A stretch of 5,666 nt of DNA from Candidatus Elarobacter sp. (GTDB lineage: Bacteria; Vulcanimicrobiota; Vulcanimicrobiia; Vulcanimicrobiales; Vulcanimicrobiaceae). The stretch is from assembly GCA_030150085.1 (NCBI GenBank), contig JASLGJ010000195.1:1-5666 (forward strand), in the 5' to 3' direction. Under the pieces are notes generated by a model. It did no database searches, was not told the origin of the DNA, and saw nothing but the letters and a program-made list of their open reading frames with translations. The translations under genes were made by a program, and so were the position numbers. Below, piece after piece: positions 1 through 5,285 of this stretch (its first letter is position 1; every line of letters begins with the position of its first letter).

Positions 1-37
1 CCAGATCCGTGACGTTGAGACTCTCGAAGTCGTTCAT
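1..37 (-). CDS. N-terminal fragment of a leftward gene, possibly a DEAD-box RNA helicase
   Basis: Only the first 12 codons are inside the window; they read MNDFESLNVTDL and run off the left edge without a stop. The start is supported by AGGAGT at 51-46 on the minus strand, about nine bases before the ATG at 37-35. No function can be proved from 12 residues. The pattern of an acidic/amide start followed by F-x-x-L-x-V/L-x-x-x-L resembles the segment just ahead of the Q-motif in bacterial DEAD-box RNA helicases, where a conserved Phe precedes the ATP-binding domain. Such genes often have long, structured leaders, which would suit the 286-bp gap upstream. That identification is a guess from a short pattern; the existence of a translated start here is more secure than its product. 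Confidence 0.45.
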   Translation of the reverse strand, partial: MNDFESLNVTDL

Positions 38-45
38 ACCGAATT

Positions 46-51
46 ACTCCT
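46..51 (-). promoter_or_regulatory. Ribosome binding site of the left-edge gene
   Basis: On the minus strand the sequence reads AGGAGT, nine bases before ATG at 37. It is among the best Shine-Dalgarno matches in the window and is the main reason for calling a real gene at the left edge. It directly abuts a 6-bp inverted repeat (AATCGA at 52-57, TCGATT at 60-65, two central bases) that could be a protein site but has too small a loop to be an RNA hairpin. Confidence 0.6.
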
Positions 52-98
52 AATCGAGGTCGATTGAGTGAGCGGATGCAGAGCGCGCGGCAATCGGG

Positions 99-112
99 CC
101 ATACCGGTATGG
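99..112. promoter_or_regulatory. Perfect 14-bp palindrome, candidate operator
   Basis: CCATACCGGTATGG equals its own reverse complement over all 14 bases. The inner eight bases, TACCGGTA, are also the core of the palindrome in the PadR/ligase promoter region at 3003-3012. It lies about 65 bp upstream of the left-edge start codon. The perfect symmetry and the shared core suggest a site for a dimeric DNA-binding protein, possibly the PadR protein encoded here. In the leader RNA it could also form a small hairpin. Binding is inferred only. Confidence 0.45.
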
Positions 113-200
113 TGTCGATGGCGTTGCCGGCTCTTCGCCGAATGGTCGTAGAGCGAACGACGGCAAACCCAGCGCTTCGACTCGGCAGAAGATGCAAGGA

Positions 201-230
201 AGCGTCGCAACGCTGCCACCCGCGTGTGGC
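201..230 (-). other. Two adjacent small hairpins in the leader of the left-edge gene
   Basis: AGCGT (201-205) pairs with ACGCT (210-214) around a 4-base loop, and GCCAC (215-219) pairs with GTGGC (226-230) around a 6-base loop. The two stems touch without a spacer, so they could stack. Read on the minus strand they are followed by a pyrimidine-rich tail (TCCTTGCATCTTCT) but no real T-run. They may be part of a structured leader or a weak terminator for the hydrolase operon, whose stop is about 93 bases earlier. Five-bp stems arise easily by chance in GC-rich DNA. Confidence 0.3.
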
Positions 231-275
231 TCTTAAGTCGTTTGCACGCCCGGTCCTTCGTGTGAACTACCTAAT

Positions 276-297
276 TGAGCGCGCTATCGCTTGCTCA
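276..297 (-). other. Bulged hairpin after the hydrolase stop codon
   Basis: TGAGCGCG (276-283) can pair with CGC (288-290) and GCTCA (293-297) around a CTAT loop, with a two-base bulge. It lies 27 bases past the hydrolase stop on the minus strand, where a terminator would be expected. The minus-strand bases that follow (ATTAGG) are not a T-tract, so it is not a standard intrinsic terminator. It could stabilise the mRNA 3' end or have no function. Confidence 0.25.
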
Positions 298-323
298 CTC
301 GACTGCGGTGGCGATACCTTCGA

Positions 324-1157
324 TTAGAAACGCTCCAAGAAGCCCAGCAGCGCCTGGGTGAAGACGTCGTTGGCGTCGCCCGCGACCATGTGCGCGGCGT
401 CGCCGACCGAGATCACGGTGCCGCGGCCCAGGCGCGCGGTCTCCTCGGCGGTCTCGCGGTCGAGGACGTCGCTGCGCCCGCCGTGCACCACCGCGAACGG
501 CACGCGCAGCGCGCGCAGCGCGGCCTCGACGCGCGCGCTCTTGGCGAGCTGGTCGCGGTCGACGTTGGCCAGCAGCGCGGGGTCCCAGTGCCAGCGGTAG
601 CGCCCGTCCTCGGTGCGGCGCAGGTTCTTGCGCAGCCCCTCCAGGCGCGCGCCGCGCGCGCGCTCGGGCGTGTACTCCGCCACCGCGACGGCCGCGGCCT
701 CGAGCGAGTCGAAGCCGTCGACGTGCTTCTGCATGAAGCCCACGATGCGCTCGACGCCCGCATCGCGCGAGCGCACGCCGATGTCGACCAGCACCAGGCC
801 GCGCGCCGTGCCGCCGCCGTCACCGCCGCGCTCGCCCACGTACAGCAGGCCGGCGTTACCGCCCAGCGAGGCGCCGACGAACACCGCCGGCCGGCCCACC
901 AGCTCGGCCACCGCGGCGACGTCCTGCACGAAGCCGTCGATCGTGTACCTGCCGTCGGGCGAGAAGTCGCTCTCGCCGTGGCCGCGCAGGTCGTAGGTGT
1001 AGGCGCTCCAGCCGCGCGCCGCGACGGCCCGCGCGGTCGCGTCCCAGGCGTGGCGCGTCTGGCCGCCGCCGTGAGCGAAGATCACCGCCCGCGCGCCGTC
1101 GCCGAAGCGCTCGACCGCCAGGCGCAGCCCGTCGGGCGCGCGCGCGAAGGCCGTCAT
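324..1157 (-). CDS. Alpha/beta-fold hydrolase
   Basis: A 277-residue alpha/beta hydrolase, a typical length for the single-domain family, probably cytoplasmic since no signal peptide or membrane segment is visible. Family landmarks occur in order: the oxyanion-region HGGG at 29-32, YDLRGHGES at 55-63, the nucleophile elbow GASLGG with Ser97, a candidate acid Asp230 in HGGRSDVL, and the catalytic His256 in GDAAHMVAGD. The triad is therefore complete. The frame stays open well upstream, but that extension is Arg/Pro-rich shadow of the ligase gene. The true ATG at 1157 overlaps the ligase stop as ATGA, and no strong ribosome binding site precedes it, so translation is probably coupled. Family members include esterases, thioesterases, epoxide hydrolases and non-haem peroxidases. 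Pairing with an acyl-CoA synthetase suggests an ester or thioester substrate, but the substrate is not determinable from sequence. Confidence 0.9.
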   Translation of the reverse strand: MTAFARAPDGLRLAVERFGDGARAVIFAHGGGQTRHAWDATARAVAARGWSAYTYDLRGHGESDFSPDGRYTIDGFVQDVAAVAELVGRPAVFVGASLGGNAGLLYVGERGGDGGGTARGLVLVDIGVRSRDAGVERIVGFMQKHVDGFDSLEAAAVAVAEYTPERARGARLEGLRKNLRRTEDGRYRWHWDPALLANVDRDQLAKSARVEAALRALRVPFAVVHGGRSDVLDRETAEETARLGRGTVISVGDAAHMVAGDANDVFTQALLGFLERF

Positions 1158-2947
1158 GCGCTCGCGCGGGCCCGCAGGTCCTCGGCGTACGCCGCTTCGA
1201 TCAGCGCGGCATAGCGCTGCTCGACCACGCGCCGCTTCACCTTGAGCGTCGGCGAGAGCTCGTCGTCCTCGATGGTGAGGTCGCGCGGCAGGACGGCGAC
1301 GCGCCGGATCCGCTCGTAGCTCGCCAGGTCGGCGGTCTGGGCCTCGACCTCGCGGATCATCAGCGCGCGCACGTCGTCGCGGCGCGCCATCTCGTCGGTC
1401 GCGAGGTCGGCCGGGAGGGACAGCTCGCGCCGCACCAGATCCCAGTTCGGGGCGACCAGCACGCCCGGGTGGGGGCGGTTGTCGCCCACCGCCATCACCT
1501 GGCCGACGTAGACGCTGCGCTTGATCGCGCTCTCGATGCGGGCCGGCGAAATCCACTTGCCGCCGCTGCTCTTGAACAGCTCGCGCTTGCGGTCGGTGAT
1601 GTAGAGGTGCGTGCCGCGCAGCTCGCCGATGTCGCCCGTCTTCAGCCAGCCGTCGGGCGTGAAGGGCTGCTCCTCGGGCGGGACGTGGTAGTAGCCCAGC
1701 ATCACGTTGGGACCCTTGACCAGCACCTCGCCGTCCTCGGCGATCTTCACCTGCACGCCGCGCACCGGCGGGCCGACGCTGCCCAGCACGTTGTCCGCCG
1801 CGCGGTTGACGGTCACCGTCGGCGAGGTCTCGGTCAGGCCGTACCCCTCGCAGATCTCCAGCCCCATCGCGGCCAGGGTCAGCGCGGTGTCGCGGTGCAG
1901 CGGCGCGCTGCCGCTGACGAAGTACGCCAGCCGGTCCAGGCCCAGCTTGGGCTTGATCTTCTTGAGCACGAGCGCGTTGGCGAGCCCGAACTGCAGGCGC
2001 AGGGCAGGCGAGATCGCAGTGCCGTCGCGGCGGGCGCGCTCGTGCGCCAGGCCGGTCGCCAGCGCCCAGGGGACGAGCTTGGCCTGCGCGCCGCCGTGCG
2101 CTCGGGCGTTGCCGACGATCCCGGCCAGCAGCCGCTCGAAGATGCGCGGCACGAAGGCCACGAACTCCGGCCGCAGCGCGCGCATGTCGTCCATCAGCCG
2201 CTCGGGCACGGTTACGTAGTGGGTCGCCAGCGTGTAGAGGAAGCCCAGCGCGTTGGTGTGCTCGTAGATGTGCGCGAACGGCAGCACCGAGAGCGCCAGC
2301 GCGCCTTCGCGCACGCCGCTGTCGGCGCGGTCGAAGGCGGTCACCGCGTCGGAGACGAGGTTGCGGTGCGAGAGCATCACGCCCTTGGGCGTGCCGGTCG
2401 TGCCCGAGGTGTAGATCAGCACCGCCAGGTCGTCGAGCGCGATGCCGTCGGCGAAGCGCGCCACGGCGCCCGGGTCGGCGGCGTGGAGCGGCGCGCCGCC
2501 CGCGACGAAGGCCTCGAACGAGCCCTCGCCGTCGCCCTCGAAGGTGACGATCTCGGGCGCGTCCGGAGCCGCGGCGCGGAGCGCGGCCGCGGTGGCGGCG
2601 TCGTCGGTGAAGATCAGCTTGGTCTCGCTGTCGGCCAGGATGTAGCGCAGCTGGTCGGCGGCGGTGGTGGCGAAGGTCGGCACCACTACGCAGCCGGCGT
2701 AGAGGATGCCGAAGTCGGCCACCAGCCAGTCGACCCGGTTGTTGGCGATCAGCGCGACCCGCTCGCCCTGCCCGATCCCCCGCGCGCGCAGGGCGTGCGC
2801 GACGGCGGCCGCCCGCTCGTGGACCTCGTCGCTGCGCAGGGCCCGGGTGCGGCCCCCCACGCGCTCGCCCAGTGCGACCGCCCGGGGCTGCGCGAGCCGC
2901 TCGGCGACGAACGCCGGCAGGATGGGAAGATCGTCGGAACGCGTCAT
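1154..2947 (-). CDS. Long-chain acyl-CoA synthetase (AMP-forming, FAA1/FadD15-like)
   Basis: A 597-residue adenylate-forming enzyme that would activate a fatty acid with ATP and CoA, giving acyl-CoA, AMP and pyrophosphate. Landmarks in order: the phosphate-binding loop TSGTTGTPKG at 180-189, GYGLTETS at 368-375 (adenine/acyl site), TGD at 437-439 with the ribose-binding Asp439, and DRKRE at 452-456 at the hinge to the C-terminal domain. It continues with FKSSGGKWISPARIE (458-472). The C-terminal SPTLKVKRR holds Lys569, the likely adenylation lysine. The length and the GGKWISPARIE hinge fit the FAA1-type group (COG1022) better than the shorter E. coli FadD. The start ATG at 2947 has AGGAG 13 bases upstream, rather far, but no nearer start codon exists. 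It is the first gene of a two-gene operon with the hydrolase and is transcribed away from the PadR gene. Chain-length preference cannot be read from the sequence. Confidence 0.95.
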   Translation of the reverse strand: MTRSDDLPILPAFVAERLAQPRAVALGERVGGRTRALRSDEVHERAAAVAHALRARGIGQGERVALIANNRVDWLVADFGILYAGCVVVPTFATTAADQLRYILADSETKLIFTDDAATAAALRAAAPDAPEIVTFEGDGEGSFEAFVAGGAPLHAADPGAVARFADGIALDDLAVLIYTSGTTGTPKGVMLSHRNLVSDAVTAFDRADSGVREGALALSVLPFAHIYEHTNALGFLYTLATHYVTVPERLMDDMRALRPEFVAFVPRIFERLLAGIVGNARAHGGAQAKLVPWALATGLAHERARRDGTAISPALRLQFGLANALVLKKIKPKLGLDRLAYFVSGSAPLHRDTALTLAAMGLEICEGYGLTETSPTVTVNRAADNVLGSVGPPVRGVQVKIAEDGEVLVKGPNVMLGYYHVPPEEQPFTPDGWLKTGDIGELRGTHLYITDRKRELFKSSGGKWISPARIESAIKRSVYVGQVMAVGDNRPHPGVLVAPNWDLVRRELSLPADLATDEMARRDDVRALMIREVEAQTADLASYERIRRVAVLPRDLTIEDDELSPTLKVKRRVVEQRYAALIEAAYAEDLRARASA

Positions 2948-2960
2948 GCCGAGCGGTTGT

Positions 2961-2965
2961 CTCCT
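2961..2965 (-). promoter_or_regulatory. Distant ribosome binding site of the acyl-CoA synthetase gene
   Basis: AGGAG on the minus strand is separated from ATG 2947 by 13 bases, longer than the usual 5-9. No alternative ATG, GTG or TTG lies at a better distance, so the ATG is kept. Initiation may be less than maximal. Confidence 0.5.
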
Positions 2966-2994
2966 GGGGCGGGGAAATCGCGCACCGGCCAGCC

Positions 2995-3023
2995 TTGACG
3001 GCTTACCGGTAACCTATTATAAA
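2995..3023 (+). promoter_or_regulatory. Rightward sigma70-type promoter of the padR operon
   Basis: TTGACG (2995-3000) and TATAAA (3018-3023) are separated by an optimal 17 bases in an AT-rich island of otherwise GC-rich DNA. Transcription would start about seven bases after the -10 box, at or next to position 3030, the A of the PadR ATG. The spacer contains the TTACCGGTAA palindrome, a classic place for a repressor to exclude RNA polymerase. Confidence 0.6.
3003..3012. promoter_or_regulatory. TTACCGGTAA palindrome, candidate operator for both promoters
   Basis: A perfect 10-bp palindrome lies between the -35 and -10 boxes of the rightward promoter and on the predicted start site of the leftward one. 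Its core TACCGGTA matches that of the palindrome at 99-112. PadR proteins bind inverted repeats as dimers and usually repress their own gene, so the adjacent PadR protein is the obvious candidate. The site does not show the ATGT-N8-ACAT form known for PadR of Bacillus, but PadR operators vary. Binding is inferred. Confidence 0.5.
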
Positions 3024-3045
3024 TAACACATGGCAACGCGGTCAA
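3016..3045 (-). promoter_or_regulatory. Leftward sigma70-type promoter of the ligase-hydrolase operon
   Basis: On the minus strand TTGACC (3045-3040) is followed after 18 bases by a perfect TATAAT (3021-3016). Transcription would begin near 3009, giving a leader of about 62 bases before the ATG at 2947. The -35 box lies inside the first codons of the PadR gene, and the -10 box shares four base pairs with the rightward promoter. The predicted start falls within the TTACCGGTAA palindrome, so a bound repressor would block it. This is a pattern match; no start site has been mapped. Confidence 0.6.
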
Positions 3046-3446
3046 GGACACCCGCTGCGGTGTTCCCTGAAGAAAACTGGGGGGACCGCGTGTTTCAGGG
3101 AGAGGTGAAGACCAAGACGGTCTTCCCGATGCTCGTCCTCCAGATGCTCCACGTCCTGCCCGACAGCGGCTACGGCCTGATGCAGCGGATCGGAGAGCTG
3201 GGCGGCGTCTTCCCCGTCAACCCCAACACCGTCTACCCGCTCCTGCGGCGCCTCGAGGACCGGGGCTTCATCCGCGGCGCCGTCGACGAATCGACCAAGC
3301 GCGGGACGACGGTCTACCGCATCACCCCGGAGGGCGAGGACCGTCTCGCCAGCATCAAGTCCGGGTTCCTACCGTACCTGACCAATCTGATCGAAGCGCT
3401 GCAGAAGCTCCGCCTCGATCTCTACGGCGACAGTTCCTCGCACTAG
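3030..3446 (+). CDS. PadR-family transcriptional regulator
   Basis: A 138-residue winged-helix regulator matching the PadR N-terminal domain. FPMLVLQMLHVLPDSGYGLM (32-51) corresponds to the first helices with the conserved Gly-Tyr-Gly. PNTVYPLLRRLEDRGFI (65-81) is the recognition helix region, and STKRGTTVYRIT (88-99) is the beta wing. The remaining ~40 residues form a predicted dimerisation helix, as in the short PadR class that lacks a large C-terminal effector domain. About 30 residues precede the domain, more than usual. The ATG at 3030 has no ribosome binding site and coincides with the predicted transcript start, suggesting leaderless translation. In-frame GTG codons at 3060 (AAGGA 11 bases upstream) and 3090 (G-run just upstream) are alternatives. 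It is divergent from the ligase operon and 16 bases before the acyl-CoA dehydrogenase gene. It probably represses both arms and is relieved by an unknown ligand. Confidence 0.9.
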   Translation: MATRSRTPAAVFPEENWGDRVFQGEVKTKTVFPMLVLQMLHVLPDSGYGLMQRIGELGGVFPVNPNTVYPLLRRLEDRGFIRGAVDESTKRGTTVYRITPEGEDRLASIKSGFLPYLTNLIEALQKLRLDLYGDSSSH

Positions 3447-3450
3447 ACGA

Positions 3451-3455
3451 GGAGG
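3451..3455 (+). promoter_or_regulatory. Ribosome binding site of the acyl-CoA dehydrogenase gene
   Basis: GGAGG, within a longer GAGGAGGAG run, lies seven bases before the ATG at 3463, an ideal distance that fixes the start. It sits in the 16-base gap after the PadR stop (3444-3446), where there is no room for a terminator, supporting co-transcription. Confidence 0.75.
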
Positions 3456-3462
3456 AGCACTG

Positions 3463-5283
3463 ATGAGCACCTACCGCGCGCCCTTGCGCGACATGCAGTT
3501 CGTTCTGCGCGAACTCGCCGGCCTCGAGCAGATCGGCAAGCTGCCGGGCTACGAGGACGCGCCCGACGTGATCGACCCGATCCTCGAAGAGGCCTCGACC
3601 TTCGCCAGCGAGGTCCTCGACCCGCTCAACCAGAGCGGCGACCGCGAGGGCTGCACCTGGAAAGACGGCGTCGTGACGACGCCCAAGGGCTTCAAAGAAG
3701 CCTACGCGCAGTTCGCCAAGGCGGGCTGGATCGGGCTTCCGGTCTCGGCCGAGCACGGCGGGCAAGGGCTGCCCCAGCTCCTGCTCGGCCCGACCAGCGA
3801 GATGTGGAACGCGGCCAACGTCGGCTTCGCCAACGGCCCGGGCCTCAACCAGGGCGCGATCGAGACGCTCGAGCTGTTCGGCTCGGACGCGCAGAAGCAC
3901 ACCTACGCCGAGAAGCTCGTCAGCGGCGAGTGGACGGGCACCATGTGCCTGACCGAGCCGCAGGCCGGCTCCGACCTGGCCCAGGTGCGCACGCAGGCCG
4001 TGCCCGAGGGCGACCACTACCTCATCAAGGGCCAGAAGATCTTCATCACGTTCGGCGAGCACGACATGGCGCCGAACATCATCCACCTCGTGCTGGCGCG
4101 GCTTCCCGGCGCGCCGCTGGGCACCAAGGGCATCTCGATGTTCCTCGTGCCCAAGGTGCTGGTCAACCCCGACGGGTCGCTCGGCGAGCGCAACGACGTG
4201 CACTGCGCGGGCATCGAGCACAAGCTGGGCATCAACGCCAACCCGACCTGCACGCTCAACTACGGCGAGCACGGCAAGGGCGCGGTCGGCTACCTGATCG
4301 GCGAGGCGAACCGGGGCCTGGAGTACATGTTCGTGATGATGAACGCCGCGCGCTTCAACGTCGGCGTGCAGGCCATGGGCATCGCCGACCGGGCCTACCA
4401 GCACGCGGTCGAGTACGCCAAGGAGCGCATCCAGTTCCGCGACGCCGCCTCGCGCTCGCACGAGCCGGTCGCGATCATCAAGCACCCCGACGTGCGGCGC
4501 ATGCTGCTGACCTGCAAGTCGACCATCGAGGCGATGCGCGCGCTGGCCTACGTCACCGCGGCCTCGCTCGACATCTCGGCCAAGCACCCCGACGACGCGA
4601 TGCGCAAGGAGCACAAGGCCTTCGTCGACCTGATGATTCCGGTCGTCAAGGGCTGGCTCACCGAGGCCTCGCAAGAGGTCTGCTCGACCGCGCTGCAGGT
4701 CTTCGGCGGCATGGGCTACGTCGAGGAGACCGGCATCGCGCAGCAGTACCGCGACGTGCGCATCACCACCATCTACGAAGGCACCACCGGCATCCAGGCC
4801 CTCGACCTGGTCGGGCGCAAGCTGGTGAGCGACATGGGCGCCTCGGCGACCAAGGTCCTCAAGACCATCGGCAAGTTCAGCAAGGAGCTCGAAGCGTCCG
4901 ACAACGCCGACGTCAAGGCGCTGGCGCGGCCGCTGGCCGAAGCCACCAAGGCGCTGGGCGACACCGCGCAGTGGCTGGGCATGAACGCCATGGGCGACAT
5001 CCGCAAGGCCTTCGCCGGCAGCGTGCCGTTCCTGAAGTTCTTCGGCGTGGTCGCGGGCGGCTGGCAGCTCTTCCGCGGCGCGAAGATCGCCGCCGAGAAG
5101 CTCGCCGCGGGCGACGACGACGCGTTCTACACCGCGAAGATCCAGACCGCGACCTTCTACGCGCACCACGTGCTCACGCAGTACGCCTGGCTGCAGAAGC
5201 AGATCGTCGAGGGAGCGGGCGACGTGATGACGGGCAGCGACGAGCTGTTCGAGGTCGAGCGCCGCGCGCTGGTGACGGCGTAA
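3463..5283 (+). CDS. FAD-dependent acyl-CoA dehydrogenase with extended C-terminal domain
   Basis: A 606-residue flavoenzyme that would oxidise acyl-CoA to trans-2-enoyl-CoA, the first step of beta-oxidation, passing electrons to electron-transfer flavoprotein. An N-terminal helical domain beginning YRAPLRDMQFVL is followed by the flavin-binding segment TGTMCLTEPQAGSDL at 158-172. Next come IKGQKIFITFGEHD (188-201) and the C-terminal helical domain with QVFGGMGYVEETG. The catalytic base is Glu439 in IYEGTTGIQALDL. The last ~140 residues match the extra C-terminal domain of ~600-residue bacterial enzymes rather than the ~380-residue classical type. Members are often auto-labelled 3-methylmercaptopropionyl-CoA dehydrogenase (DmdC); sequence alone does not separate that from fatty acyl-CoA activity. 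It follows the PadR gene by 16 bases and precedes the hydratase start by two, so all three probably form an operon. The start is fixed by a strong ribosome binding site. Length and motifs look complete. Confidence 0.95.
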   Translation: MSTYRAPLRDMQFVLRELAGLEQIGKLPGYEDAPDVIDPILEEASTFASEVLDPLNQSGDREGCTWKDGVVTTPKGFKEAYAQFAKAGWIGLPVSAEHGGQGLPQLLLGPTSEMWNAANVGFANGPGLNQGAIETLELFGSDAQKHTYAEKLVSGEWTGTMCLTEPQAGSDLAQVRTQAVPEGDHYLIKGQKIFITFGEHDMAPNIIHLVLARLPGAPLGTKGISMFLVPKVLVNPDGSLGERNDVHCAGIEHKLGINANPTCTLNYGEHGKGAVGYLIGEANRGLEYMFVMMNAARFNVGVQAMGIADRAYQHAVEYAKERIQFRDAASRSHEPVAIIKHPDVRRMLLTCKSTIEAMRALAYVTAASLDISAKHPDDAMRKEHKAFVDLMIPVVKGWLTEASQEVCSTALQVFGGMGYVEETGIAQQYRDVRITTIYEGTTGIQALDLVGRKLVSDMGASATKVLKTIGKFSKELEASDNADVKALARPLAEATKALGDTAQWLGMNAMGDIRKAFAGSVPFLKFFGVVAGGWQLFRGAKIAAEKLAAGDDDAFYTAKIQTATFYAHHVLTQYAWLQKQIVEGAGDVMTGSDELFEVERRALVTA

Positions 5284-5285
5284 CC

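Larger units (their letters stand above)
38..323. other. Intergenic gap with no convincing gene
   Basis: This 286-bp stretch lies between the stop of the alpha/beta hydrolase gene and the start of the left-edge gene, both on the minus strand. It is visibly less GC-rich than the flanking genes. The open frames crossing it on either strand have no protein-like composition and no start signal I would trust. It holds a perfect 14-bp palindrome (99-112), two adjacent hairpins (201-230), a smaller hairpin (CGGC 128-131 with GCCG 137-140) and a bulged hairpin (276-297). It most likely contains the promoter and a long leader of the left-edge gene, but I could not identify convincing -35 and -10 boxes. 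Confidence 0.6.

Noticed and set aside
201..297. Intrinsic terminator for the ligase-hydrolase operon
   Set aside because: The hairpins present have short or bulged stems and none is followed by a T-tract on the minus strand, so I list them only as hairpins.
64..327. An 87-codon plus-strand open frame in the left gap, and a 61-codon one on the other strand (34-219)
   Set aside because: Neither has a convincing ribosome binding site or protein-like pattern. The minus-strand frame runs over the start region of the better supported left-edge gene in a different frame.
291..1214. A 307-codon open frame on the plus strand
   Set aside because: It is antisense to the hydrolase gene, has low-complexity Ala/Arg/Val/His composition and no ribosome binding site or family motif.
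1158..1556. Upstream extension of the hydrolase frame by 133 codons
   Set aside because: This part overlaps the ligase gene in another frame and encodes Arg/Pro/Gly-rich sequence unlike any alpha/beta hydrolase N-terminus. The ATG at 1157 starts right at the family's first strand and forms the ATGA overlap.
1469..2998. A 509-codon open frame on the plus strand
   Set aside because: It is the antisense shadow of the acyl-CoA synthetase gene. The product is rich in Arg, Gly, His and Val, has no motif, and runs across the promoter region.
3015..3020. TATTAT as the rightward -10 box
   Set aside because: Its spacing from TTGACG would be only 14 bases. TATAAA at 3018-3023 gives the optimal 17.
3355..5169. 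A 604-codon open frame on the minus strand
   Set aside because: It is antisense to the acyl-CoA dehydrogenase gene. Its product is dominated by Leu, Ala, Arg, Val, Asp and His with no domain motif, as expected from the codon bias of the GC-rich gene on the other strand.
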